Positions 1 through 7,546 of a DNA stretch of 64,000 nt are shown here, piece by piece. The stretch is from the NCBI RefSeq assembly GCF_026460885.1, contig NZ_JAOVZW010000001.1:124001-188000 (forward strand), read 5' to 3'. Position 1 is the stretch's first letter, and each line of letters starts with the position of its first letter. Made by a program: the position numbers and the translations under genes. The DNA comes from Chryseobacterium formosum. Lineage in GTDB: Bacteria > Bacteroidota > Bacteroidia > Flavobacteriales > Weeksellaceae. The notes below the pieces were generated by a model. That model saw nothing but the letters and a program-made list of their open reading frames with translations. It had not been told where the DNA came from and made no database searches.

Positions 1-60
1 ATTGTAGATTCTGAAAAAGATCAGGGAAGTAAATTCATCATTAAACTTCCGATGGCATAG
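1..60 (+). CDS. Sensor histidine kinase, C-terminal end only
   Basis: The window opens inside a reading frame that ends with about 19 residues containing GSKFIIKLP and a stop at 58-60. A Gly-Ser-x-Phe-x-hydrophobic-x-Leu-Pro ending is typical of the HATPase_c domain of histidine kinases. The response regulator starts 35 bp downstream on the same strand, so the two are probably a kinase/regulator operon. Only the tail is visible, so the sensor domain and its signal cannot be judged. Confidence 0.7.
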   Translation: MVDSEKDQGSKFIIKLPMA

Positions 61-95
61 AAATAATTTTTAAACAAATAATAAAATATAAACAT

Positions 96-782
96 ATGAG
101 CAACAGAATATTATTAGTAGAAGACGACCAGAGTTTCGGCGCAGTACTAAAAGATTATCTTACCATAAACAACTTTGAGGTTACACTTGCTGTAGATGGA
201 GAACAGGGATTGAAAGAATTTACAGAAAGCGAATTCGATATCTGTATCTTCGATGTAATGATGCCAAAAAAAGACGGATTTTCTTTAGCAGAAGACGTAA
301 AAAAAATCGACAAAAACACACCAATCATTTTCTTGACAGCAAGAAATATGAGAGAAGACATTCTAAAAGGTTACCAATTGGGAGCAGATGATTATATCAC
401 AAAACCATTTGATACGGAATTACTTCTATACAAAATAAAGGCAATTCTTCAGAGAAGTTCTACGTTGGAAAACGAAGAGCAGGAGCAATTCAAAATCAGC
501 AATATTTTCTTTGACTCTATGTTGAGACAATTGAGAGTTGGCGATAATGAATACAAGCTTTCTCCAAAAGAAAATGAGCTTTTAAAATTACTTTGTCTTC
601 ACAGAAACGACTTTATGCCGAGAGATTTAGCATTAAGAAAAATCTGGAAAAAAGAAAACTACTTTACGGCAAGAAGTATGGACGTATATATTGCTAAACT
701 TCGTAAACTTTTGAAAGACGACGAAGGTTTAGAAATCATCAATGTTCACGGAGAAGGTTTCAGACTGTTGGTTAAGAACTAA
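96..782 (+). CDS. OmpR/PhoB-family response regulator
   Basis: A 228-aa two-domain DNA-binding response regulator. The receiver domain (about 1-120) shows the acidic pair D10/D11, the phospho-acceptor D53 in FDVMMP, T81 and K103 in ITKPF. The C-terminal half (about 130-226) is a winged helix with the usual TARSMDVYIAKLRKLL recognition-helix region and a final GEGFRL hairpin. It resembles the RprY group of Bacteroidota regulators, which pair with a membrane histidine kinase. It follows the kinase remnant by 35 bp and ends in a strong hairpin at 803-846. Target genes cannot be read from the sequence; the downstream metal genes have their own promoter. Confidence 0.93.
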   Translation: MSNRILLVEDDQSFGAVLKDYLTINNFEVTLAVDGEQGLKEFTESEFDICIFDVMMPKKDGFSLAEDVKKIDKNTPIIFLTARNMREDILKGYQLGADDYITKPFDTELLLYKIKAILQRSSTLENEEQEQFKISNIFFDSMLRQLRVGDNEYKLSPKENELLKLLCLHRNDFMPRDLALRKIWKKENYFTARSMDVYIAKLRKLLKDDEGLEIINVHGEGFRLLVKN

Positions 783-802
783 ACGAACGTTAAAATAAAT
801 TT

Positions 803-846
803 AAATTAGCAAAACAATCCAAAATGTTTTGCTAATTTTGTTTTTT
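803..846 (+). terminator. Intrinsic terminator of the response-regulator operon, with a nested -7 box
   Basis: Perfect inverted repeat, arms 803-815 (AAATTAGCAAAAC) and 826-838, 10-nt loop, followed by a T-rich stretch to 846. The right arm also contains TAATTTTG (833-840), which matches the Bacteroidota -7 consensus TAnnTTTG, so termination of one unit and initiation of the next overlap. Confidence 0.8.
833..840 (+). promoter_or_regulatory. -7 promoter element for the HGxPGHxC lipoprotein gene
   Basis: TAATTTTG fits TAnnTTTG and lies 21 nt before the preferred ATG at 862 (6 nt before the alternative ATG at 847). Confidence 0.55.
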
Positions 847-861
847 ATGAAGAAATTTATT

Positions 862-1482
862 ATGAAAAATTTACTTTTTGGTCTTTTAGCAACTTCTCTA
901 GTTGCTGTTTCATGTAAAAAAGACGAAAAACCAACATATTTAAAAGACGACGCCGGAACTCAACCGAACGTTGCAATGAATACTCCAAAACCGTCATTGA
1001 TAGATCAGGCGGGAATTAAAACTTCAAATGTTCAAAACGGTTCCACGATGGTTACTGCTCCCGGAATGAATCCCCCACATGGACAACCCGGTCATAAATG
1101 TGAAATTCCTGTCGGACAACCGTTAAATGGCTCTGCTCCTGCAGCACAGCCAGCAACTCAAAATATTCAGGTTAACGGAAATAATACGGTTCAAATCGAT
1201 CCAAGCGCAATGAATAAAGGGAACGCAACTCCAGTAAAAACGGCTCCCGGAATGAATCCTCCACACGGAGAACCAGGTCACAGATGTGACATTGCTGTAG
1301 GTCAACCTTTAAGCAGCAAACCTGGAGCTCCTCCTTCAACTCAAAATATGCCTGTACAAGCTCCGCAACCAGTTCCTGTTTCTCAACCTGCAGTTGCCAA
1401 TACTGGTCCGAAACCAAAACTTAATCCTGCTCATGGAGAACCATGGCATGACTGTGCAAAACAAGTTGGTGCTGCACTTTAA
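862..1482 (+). CDS. Lipoprotein with three HG(Q/E)PxHxC repeats, putative metal binding
   Basis: About 206 aa. The N-terminus is a lipoprotein signal (hydrophobic stretch ending SLVAVSC, then KKDEK), so the mature protein is probably anchored to a membrane facing the periplasm or outside. The rest is low-complexity, rich in Pro, Asn and Gln, and carries three copies of a short module: twice TAPGMNPPHGxPGHxCxIxVGQPL and a terminal LNPAHGEPWHDC version. Two His and one Cys per repeat suggest metal binding. It lies just upstream of a Cys/His-rich exported protein and a heavy-metal TonB receptor, which supports a copper or similar role (inference). Start chosen at 862 because 847 would be nearly leaderless; both give a signal peptide. 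No named domain recognised. Confidence 0.75.
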   Translation: MKNLLFGLLATSLVAVSCKKDEKPTYLKDDAGTQPNVAMNTPKPSLIDQAGIKTSNVQNGSTMVTAPGMNPPHGQPGHKCEIPVGQPLNGSAPAAQPATQNIQVNGNNTVQIDPSAMNKGNATPVKTAPGMNPPHGEPGHRCDIAVGQPLSSKPGAPPSTQNMPVQAPQPVPVSQPAVANTGPKPKLNPAHGEPWHDCAKQVGAAL

Positions 1483-1492
1483 ATATTTTTCA

Positions 1493-1500
1493 TAAATTTG
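1493..1500 (+). promoter_or_regulatory. -7 promoter element (TAAATTTG)
   Basis: Exact TAnnTTTG match ending only 4 nt before the GTG at 1505; implies a very short leader or a leaderless mRNA for the Cys/His-rich gene. Confidence 0.6.
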
Positions 1501-1504
1501 CACT

Positions 1505-1873
1505 GTGAAACCAATACAGCTTTTATTAATTATCTTTTGCTTAGGAATTTTTCTGATTCCTAAAGATAATTTCTACGCTCAGGTTTCACAGGAAAACTGC
1601 TGTAAAACAGAATCGAAAACAAAATCTTGTTGCGATAAAAATCAAAACAACCATCACGATTCTAAAAACAGCAAACAAGACCACAAATCCTGTACTGATG
1701 ACTGCTGCTCTAGCTGTGCAGTATGTTTTAGTTTTATTGAAAACAATTTCGCAAAAAACACTTTTTGGGAGTTTTCCACTTTTAAAACTTTTTCTAAAAT
1801 TCAGGTACAATATTCTAATCCTTACATTTCAAACGGTTTAAAAGAGATTTGGCAACCGCCAAAATTAGGTTAA
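1505..1873 (+). CDS. Small Cys/His-rich exported protein, putative metal handling
   Basis: 122 aa with an N-terminal signal sequence (hydrophobic about 4-18, AQ near 26). The mature part holds a Cys/His/Lys/Asp-rich segment with CC pairs, HH, and a TDDCCSSCAVCF cluster, the sort of pattern that coordinates soft metals. It has no recognised catalytic domain. It sits between the HGxPGHxC lipoprotein and the TonB-dependent receptor with CxxC domains, so it is probably part of the same metal uptake or sensing group. The start codon is GTG; no ATG upstream in frame precedes the signal peptide, and the promoter box lies immediately in front. Confidence 0.7.
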   Translation: MKPIQLLLIIFCLGIFLIPKDNFYAQVSQENCCKTESKTKSCCDKNQNNHHDSKNSKQDHKSCTDDCCSSCAVCFSFIENNFAKNTFWEFSTFKTFSKIQVQYSNPYISNGLKEIWQPPKLG

Positions 1874-1978
1874 TTAAAAAATGTAACGATGTAACTGTTT
1901 ACCAATCTATCAATGGGTTGTTACTTTATTACATTGTTCAAGTGTTACATTAATTCAATTAATCTAAATTTTAAACAA

Positions 1979-4660
1979 ATGAAATTATATATTACCAAGT
2001 TAATTCTTGGAGCATTATTCTTATTATCAACATTTATATCAGCACAAAATCTTTCTAAAAACCAGTTTCAGGTAAAAGGAAACTGCGAGATGTGCAAAGA
2101 AAGAATTGAAACTACAGCTATAAAAGCAGGAGCGAAATCAGCAAGATATTCCATCGATTCTCAAACACTAACTTTAGAAACTGCAGGAAACATTTCTCCC
2201 GAAAACATCCTAAAAAAAGTTGCTGAAGCCGGTCATGATAATGAAAAATTCAAAGCATCTACCGAAACTTACGAAAAGCTTCCAGGATGTTGTCATTACG
2301 AAAGAGATTTACAACCAACAATTACAACTGAAAAACATGATAATCATTCAAAAAACGAGAATGAATTTTATGTAAAAGGAAACTGTGGTTCTTGTAAAGC
2401 ACGTATTGAAAAAGCTGCGAAAGATTCCGGAGCAGATTTCGCAGAATGGGATACAGAAAAACAAACAGTGACTTTAAAATTTGATCCTGTAAAAACTTCA
2501 GCAGATAAAATTTTAAAGAAAATTGCAGATGTTGGTCACGACAACGAAAAATTCAAATCAACCAATGCAGTCTACAAAAATCTCCCCGACTGTTGTTTGT
2601 ATGACAGAGAAATTCCGTTTGGAGAAGCGAATCCGAAAGTTCATTTTGAAGAAGGAGCAAAACATGACGACGATAAAGATGCAGAAGATCACTCACAACA
2701 CAGAAATTCAGAAAAAAACATTGAGCAAGTCAATATTTTAGGCTCAAAAGCGGCGACTTCAATCAATAAAAAAGAAGCTGGATTGGTTTTTAATATTGAT
2801 AAAAAAGAATTACTAAAAGCAGCTTGTTGTAATCTATCTGAAAGTTTCGAAACAAATGCAACAGTTGATGTTTCTTTCAGCAATGCAGTTACGGGAACCA
2901 AACAGCTTAAAATGCTTGGTTTAGACCAAAAATATACAAGTTTAACAAGAGAACTTTTACCCGAAATCAGAGGTTTGGCTTCTGCGTATGGTTTGAATTT
3001 TATTCCCGGAAGATGGATTGAAAGTATTCAGCTAACAAAAGGTGGAAGTACGGTAACAAACGGCTACGAAAGTATTACCGGACAAATCAATACTGAATTT
3101 CTGAAAAATGCGGAAAAACCGGAAACATCTTTAAATCTTTTCGCCGATTTTAATGGAAGAGCTGAAGCCAATATTACAAGTGTTTCACCAATCAACGAAA
3201 AGTGGTCTCAAACATTTCTACTTCACGGAAACGGAACTTTTGGCGACACAGACATGAACGATGACAGTTTTCTTGACCGTCCGAAAGGAACTCAGTTAAA
3301 CGCAGCTTACTTATTGAATTTTAACGATTTAGAAAAGTCAGGTTTTGGTTCACATTTCGGAATTAACTTTATTAAAGACGAAAGAACGGCAGGACAAATC
3401 GGTTTCGACAAGAAAATTTCTCAGGACAAACAACCACTTTACGGGGTGGGAATCGATATTTCAAGATTTCAGGTTTGGAATAAAACAGGTTATGTTTTTG
3501 CTGGAAAACCATATCAGAGTTTAGGTTGGATGAATCAATATACTTTTCATCAACAGGATAGTTTTTTTGGATTGAGAAATTATTCGGGGAAGCAACAAAC
3601 GTACTATTCAAATTTGGTTTTCGAAAGTATTTTGGGAAATACCAATCATAAATACAAAGCCGGAGCGAGTTTTATGTATGACGGTTATGACGAAACTTAT
3701 TTAACCAACAATTTTAAGAGAAATGAAATTGTTCCCGGAGTTTTTGCTGAATATACTTTAACGGGTTTGAAATATACTTTGGTTGCAGGAGCAAGAGCCG
3801 ATTTTCATAATTTGGCAGGAACTCAATTTACTCCAAGACTGAATTTTAAATATGATTTTACACCACAAACAATTTTGAGACTTTCTGCGGGAAGAGGTTT
3901 CAGAACTGCGAATGTTTTTGCGGAAAGTCAGCAATATTTTGCCTCGAACAGAAATATTCAGATTTTGCAAAATGGCGGAGATATTTATGGCTTAAAACCA
4001 GAAATTGCCTGGAATTACGGAGCTAGTTTGCAACAGGAATTCAAACTTTTCGGAAGAAAATCTACAATTATGGCAGATTTTTTCAGAACTGATTTCCAGG
4101 ATCAGGTTTTAGTAGATTTGGATCGTTCACCTCAACAGTTAACTTTCTATAATTTAGATGGAAAATCTTTTGCAAACTCTTTCCAGACCCAGTTTGACTT
4201 TACGCCTTTCAAAAATTTTGATGTGAGATTGGCTTACAAATATTATGATGTTCAGGCTGATTATTTGGATGGAAGAAGAGAAGTTCCGTTTATGGCGAAA
4301 CACAGAGGTTTTGTGAATTTGGCTTACTCAACCAACAAAAATAATAATGGTGGATTTTGGAGTTTTGATACGACAATGAATGTGGTTGGGAAACAAAGAC
4401 TTCCAAACAACTCAACAAATCCTGCAGAATTTCAGTTGCCGATGTATTCTGAATCTTATGCAGTTTTGAATGCACAGATTTCAAGAAATTTTAATAAAAA
4501 ACTGAGAGCTTATTTAGGCGGAGAAAATTTAACTTCTTACTATCAGAAAAATGCAATTATGGATTTTAGAAATCCTTTTGGGAATTATTTTGATGGTGGA
4601 ATGGTATATGCTCCGATTATGAAGGCTAATTTCTATGTCGGCTTGGATGTAACATTCTAA
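1979..4660 (+). CDS. TonB-dependent receptor with two N-terminal heavy-metal (HMA-like) domains
   Basis: About 893 aa from the ATG at 1979, which begins a clear signal peptide ending ISAQ. Two tandem HMA-like modules follow, with GNCEMC (C36, C39) and GNCGSC (C136, C139), each ending in a CC pair (LPGCCHYE, LPDCCLYD). An Asp/His linker (HDDDKDAEDHSQH) precedes the plug, which contains AACCNLSESFE, MLGLDQ and an ESITGQI segment, and then a 22-strand type outer-membrane barrel ending in hydrophobic VGLDVTF. Receptors of this type in Bacteroidota are linked with copper or other heavy-metal traffic. The extra upstream codons from 1913 look non-coding. The two upstream metal-binding genes fit the same role. 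Substrate is inference. Confidence 0.92.
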   Translation: MKLYITKLILGALFLLSTFISAQNLSKNQFQVKGNCEMCKERIETTAIKAGAKSARYSIDSQTLTLETAGNISPENILKKVAEAGHDNEKFKASTETYEKLPGCCHYERDLQPTITTEKHDNHSKNENEFYVKGNCGSCKARIEKAAKDSGADFAEWDTEKQTVTLKFDPVKTSADKILKKIADVGHDNEKFKSTNAVYKNLPDCCLYDREIPFGEANPKVHFEEGAKHDDDKDAEDHSQHRNSEKNIEQVNILGSKAATSINKKEAGLVFNIDKKELLKAACCNLSESFETNATVDVSFSNAVTGTKQLKMLGLDQKYTSLTRELLPEIRGLASAYGLNFIPGRWIESIQLTKGGSTVTNGYESITGQINTEFLKNAEKPETSLNLFADFNGRAEANITSVSPINEKWSQTFLLHGNGTFGDTDMNDDSFLDRPKGTQLNAAYLLNFNDLEKSGFGSHFGINFIKDERTAGQIGFDKKISQDKQPLYGVGIDISRFQVWNKTGYVFAGKPYQSLGWMNQYTFHQQDSFFGLRNYSGKQQTYYSNLVFESILGNTNHKYKAGASFMYDGYDETYLTNNFKRNEIVPGVFAEYTLTGLKYTLVAGARADFHNLAGTQFTPRLNFKYDFTPQTILRLSAGRGFRTANVFAESQQYFASNRNIQILQNGGDIYGLKPEIAWNYGASLQQEFKLFGRKSTIMADFFRTDFQDQVLVDLDRSPQQLTFYNLDGKSFANSFQTQFDFTPFKNFDVRLAYKYYDVQADYLDGRREVPFMAKHRGFVNLAYSTNKNNNGGFWSFDTTMNVVGKQRLPNNSTNPAEFQLPMYSESYAVLNAQISRNFNKKLRAYLGGENLTSYYQKNAIMDFRNPFGNYFDGGMVYAPIMKANFYVGLDVTF

Positions 4661-4690
4661 GGTTGAGACTAAGATTTAGGTTAAGTTTGA
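4661..4690 (+). repeat. Copy of a dispersed GGTTGAG..TAAG intergenic repeat
   Basis: Begins directly after the receptor stop codon: GGTTGAGACTAAGATTTAGG then TTAAG. Related segments occur at 20491, 40320 and 53660-53722. Confidence 0.5.
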
Positions 4691-4736
4691 TTTTTTTATA
4701 ATTTTTGAATTATACCCTTTTCAAATTAAAAATTAA

Positions 4737-4778
4737 GCATGGTTTCAATAATTTAATATGATGAAATCATGCTTTTTT
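4737..4778 (+). terminator. Intrinsic terminator after the TonB-dependent receptor
   Basis: Arms GCATGGTTTCA (4737-4747) and TGAAATCATGC (4762-4772), one G-T pair, followed by six T. Confidence 0.8.
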
Positions 4779-4779
4779 G

Positions 4780-4787
4780 TATCTTTA
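4780..4787 (+). promoter_or_regulatory. -7-like element (TATCTTTA) for the AraC-family gene
   Basis: One mismatch from TAnnTTTG, 16 nt before the ATG at 4804, right after the terminator T-run. Confidence 0.45.
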
Positions 4788-4803
4788 AATTCAAAGTAAA
4801 TGA

Positions 4804-5670
4804 ATGTCACAACCGCTTATTTTCGAAGACAATTATAAGAAACTGGGTTTAGAAAACTTTTCAGAAAACAATCTGGAGACAATTAACGGAAATAAATTCC
4901 GCTATGACATCAAGGTGTTTTTCATACCGGCTGGTTATGAACTTTCTGTAGATTTCAATCATTTTAAAACAACAAAACCCACTTTATTCTTTCTGACAAA
5001 TCAGCATTTAAAAATTGAGAAAGGAAAAGAAGAAGGTATTCTCCTGTATTATAACCGTGATTTTTACTGCATTCAGATTCATGACAAAGAAGTTGCGTGT
5101 GACGGATTGCTTTTCCATAATGTTTTTGAAATTCCTTTTGTAGAACTTGATGAAAATGAAAATTCTATCATTAAAAACTTATATCAAAGTATAGAGGATG
5201 AGCTCGAATTTAAAGATTCTTCCGCCGAAGAAATGATTAGAACCTATGTAAAACAAATCATCATTCGAGCAACCAGAAAATGGAAAAAACAAAATCTTGA
5301 TAATGATGTAATAAAAATTCCGAGCAGTGAATTGGATATTTTCAGAGATTTCAGCAGACATTTGGAAATTCATTTCAGAGAAAAACACAATGTTTCTGAT
5401 TACGCAGATTTTCTTCATCTCGCTCCGAAAACTTTAACCCATAAATTCAAACATTTAAATCTTGAATCTCCGAATCAGTTTATTATCAACAGAATTTTAT
5501 TGGAAGCCAAAAGACTTTTATTTTATACAGATAAGCCCGTAAAAGAAATTGCCTATGATTTGGGTTATGAAGATCCGGCTTACTTCAACAGACTTTTTAC
5601 AAATAAAATTGGAAGCACACCTGCAAATTTCAAGAAAACTTATATTTCGGGAAAAAAGTACAATATTTAA
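4804..5670 (+). CDS. AraC-family transcriptional regulator
   Basis: 288 aa. The C-terminal about 90 residues (197-281) form the paired helix-turn-helix of AraC/XylS proteins, including VSDYADFLHLAPKTLTHKFK and the signature VKEIAYDLGYEDPAYFNRLF followed by GSTPANFKK. The N-terminal about 180 residues are a sensing region with no motif I can name. The osmC gene follows on the same strand after about 86 bp with its own promoter box, so it is an obvious candidate target, but that is inference. Confidence 0.9.
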   Translation: MSQPLIFEDNYKKLGLENFSENNLETINGNKFRYDIKVFFIPAGYELSVDFNHFKTTKPTLFFLTNQHLKIEKGKEEGILLYYNRDFYCIQIHDKEVACDGLLFHNVFEIPFVELDENENSIIKNLYQSIEDELEFKDSSAEEMIRTYVKQIIIRATRKWKKQNLDNDVIKIPSSELDIFRDFSRHLEIHFREKHNVSDYADFLHLAPKTLTHKFKHLNLESPNQFIINRILLEAKRLLFYTDKPVKEIAYDLGYEDPAYFNRLFTNKIGSTPANFKKTYISGKKYNI

Positions 5671-5706
5671 GTCTCTTTATCTATTTATTTGGAATAATAT
5701 CTGATA

Positions 5707-5714
5707 TATCTTTG
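5707..5714 (+). promoter_or_regulatory. -7 promoter element (TATCTTTG) for osmC
   Basis: Exact TAnnTTTG, 42 nt before the ATG at 5757. Confidence 0.6.
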
Positions 5715-5756
5715 TCTCATCAAAATAACAATAATAACAACAAAAATCAAAACATT

Positions 5757-6176
5757 ATGAAACGTAACGCAACAGCCGTTTGGAACGGAACAGTAAAAGA
5801 AGGAAAAGGTCACATCACTACTCAAAGTACAACATTGAATCAAACTCAATATTCTTTCAGCAGCCGTTTTGAAGAAGGAGTAGGAACAAATCCTGAAGAA
5901 TTATTAGCAGCAGCTCATGCAGGATGTTTTACAATGAAACTAAGCGCAGAATTGACTCAAGCTGGTTTTACACCGGAAGAACTGACTACAAAATCTGTAA
6001 TCACTTTAGACCCAAGTGTAGGAAAAATTACAAAATCTGAATTGACTTTAACTGCAAAAATTCCAGGAATTTCAGAAGAGGATTTTCAAAAGTATGCTAA
6101 AATCGCAGAAGAAGGTTGTCCTGTAAGTGCAGCTTTCAACTTTGAGATTACTTTGAATGCTACTTTGGCTAACTAG
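5757..6176 (+). CDS. osmC: OsmC-family peroxiredoxin
   Basis: 139 aa from the ATG at 5757; codons upstream to 5712 overlap the promoter and are Asn-rich, so that longer start is rejected. OsmC/Ohr proteins reduce organic hydroperoxides through two cysteines. Both are present: C57 in AAAHAGCFTM, on the long helix, and C121 in EEGCPVSAAF. The GTNPEELLAAAHAGC stretch is diagnostic of OsmC rather than Ohr. Length fits the family. Cytoplasmic. It follows an AraC regulator. Confidence 0.93.
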   Translation: MKRNATAVWNGTVKEGKGHITTQSTTLNQTQYSFSSRFEEGVGTNPEELLAAAHAGCFTMKLSAELTQAGFTPEELTTKSVITLDPSVGKITKSELTLTAKIPGISEEDFQKYAKIAEEGCPVSAAFNFEITLNATLAN

Positions 6177-6264
6177 TAAATAATTTAAACCATTAAGATT
6201 TAATTTAAGAAGTTAAGAATATTAAGTTCTTTTGCCGTAAATAAATTTTAATGAACCAATTTTC

Positions 6265-6326
6265 ATCAATAGGAACGGGCTTAAGCCCGTTTTTCTGTAT
6301 AAAAAATCGATTGGCTTTAGCCAAAA
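6265..6326. repeat. REP-like palindromic element, copy 1
   Basis: 62-nt element built of two palindromes: AACGGGCTTAAGCCCGTT (6274-6291, perfect) and TTGGCTTTAGCCAA (6311-6324). An inverted copy with the same order and outer sequences but a diverged middle lies at 16195-16257. Both are intergenic. Confidence 0.75.
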
Positions 6327-6387
6327 CTTTTCAAAATGAATTGTTTTAAACTCAATTGATTCTGTACATCAATTAAATTTCAAAATA

Positions 6388-6407
6388 AATATACCGATTG
6401 GTATATT
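6388..6407. promoter_or_regulatory. Palindromic operator, probable binding site of the TetR-family repressor
   Basis: Perfect inverted repeat AATATACC-GATT-GGTATATT placed 5 nt upstream of the -7 box of the TetR gene, in the -33 region. This position fits autorepression of the TetR/thioesterase unit. Confidence 0.7.
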
Positions 6408-6412
6408 TTATA

Positions 6413-6420
6413 TATCTTTG
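6413..6420 (+). promoter_or_regulatory. -7 promoter element (TATCTTTG) of the TetR-family gene
   Basis: Exact TAnnTTTG, ending 17 nt before the ATG at 6438. A GTG at 6420 overlaps the box and is rejected as start. Confidence 0.65.
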
Positions 6421-6437
6421 TGTCAGAATTTGATAAA

Positions 6438-7043
6438 ATGTCAAAAGCAGAAAAGACAAAACAATTTATTATCGAGAAAACAGCGACTTTGTTTAATACC
6501 AAAGGTTACATTTCTACATCTTTATCTGACATTACCGAAGCTACAGGTTTAACGAAAGGAAGCATCTACGCAAACTTTGAAAATAAAGATCAGCTTGCTC
6601 TTGAAGTGTACAAATACAACTCTGGTTTATTGGGAAAAAGTATGTCTAAATCGCTTGGAGATGAATTTCCGACCACAATAGACAAATTAAATGCTTTTGT
6701 GAATTTTTACCGTAAAAACTGGCAATTGGTTTTCGAAACTGGAGGTTGTCCTTTGATGAATGCGTCAACCGAAGCCGACGACAAATTTCCCACTTTAAAA
6801 AAACAAGTGACAGAATCTTTTAAAGGGTGGATAAAAAATATCACGGAAGTGATTGTTCAAGGACAGAAAAAAGGTGAAATTTATAAAGACTTAAATCCCA
6901 ATGAATTCGGATCATTATTCATCATGCTCGTCGAAGGTGGTATTTTGCTTTCGAAAACTACCGGCGATGAAAAATACCTCAACCTTGCTTTAGACAGAAT
7001 ACTATTAATTATTGATAAAGAATTAAAACAAAATATCTCATAA
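6438..7043 (+). CDS. TetR/AcrR-family transcriptional repressor
   Basis: 201 aa. The N-terminal helix-turn-helix is clear: LFNTKGYISTSLSDITEATGLTKGSIYANFENKDQL, with the usual aromatic after the recognition helix. The C-terminal ligand domain contains ETGGCPLMNASTEADD, a segment shared by a subgroup of TetR regulators with a conserved Cys. A perfect palindrome sits over its promoter, so it probably represses itself. The thioesterase gene begins 5 bp after its stop and fabF about 70 bp beyond that, suggesting control of acyl-thioester metabolism or of an acyl or electrophile signal (inference). Confidence 0.92.
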   Translation: MSKAEKTKQFIIEKTATLFNTKGYISTSLSDITEATGLTKGSIYANFENKDQLALEVYKYNSGLLGKSMSKSLGDEFPTTIDKLNAFVNFYRKNWQLVFETGGCPLMNASTEADDKFPTLKKQVTESFKGWIKNITEVIVQGQKKGEIYKDLNPNEFGSLFIMLVEGGILLSKTTGDEKYLNLALDRILLIIDKELKQNIS

Positions 7044-7048
7044 TTATT

Positions 7049-7474
7049 ATGGATAAATTACAAATACTTAAAACTTTTATCGGAAAAGAATTCACCAAAT
7101 CACCTTCTCCTTTTATGAAATGGCTAAATCCAGTTGTAATTTCCGCAGAAGAAGGTCAGATTGAATTTCAATATACTGTAAGAGAAGAGTGGCTGAATCC
7201 GATGGGAAATCTTCATGGCGGAGTTACGGCAGCAATTATTGATGACGTTATTGGTGCAACAATGTTTTCTTTAAACGAAAAAACCTTCATAGTAACCGTA
7301 AATAATAGCATCGATTATTTTTCAACTGCAAAAGAAAATGATAATATTGTAGCCGAAACGAAAATTATCAAAAGAGGAAAGCAATTTGTGAATGCACAGT
7401 GCGAAATCTGGAACGCAGATAAAACAAGACTCATTGCAAGAGGAACCTCAAATTTATTTAAAATTAATAACTAG
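7049..7474 (+). CDS. PaaI-family hotdog-fold acyl-CoA thioesterase
   Basis: 141 aa, the usual length for a PaaI/YdiI-type hotdog thioesterase. The diagnostic NPMGNLHGGVTAAIIDD is at 50-66, with H56 before the GG pair and D65/D66 on the central helix. These enzymes hydrolyse acyl-CoA or acyl-ACP thioesters in the cytoplasm. It starts 5 bp after the TetR stop codon, so the two are co-transcribed, and fabF is next. Substrate cannot be read from sequence. Confidence 0.88.
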   Translation: MDKLQILKTFIGKEFTKSPSPFMKWLNPVVISAEEGQIEFQYTVREEWLNPMGNLHGGVTAAIIDDVIGATMFSLNEKTFIVTVNNSIDYFSTAKENDNIVAETKIIKRGKQFVNAQCEIWNADKTRLIARGTSNLFKINN

Positions 7475-7546
7475 TATGAATCATTGCTTGCAAAATTTTA
7501 TAATAACTTTTTGTAATTCAATGATAAATAAATTCAACATTTATAT

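Noticed and set aside
829..846. Upstream TTG start for the HGxPGHxC lipoprotein
   Set aside because: It lies inside the terminator stem and -7 box of the preceding unit.
1913..1978. Longer N-terminus of the TonB-dependent receptor
   Set aside because: The extra residues do not form an export signal, while the ATG at 1979 starts a clear one.
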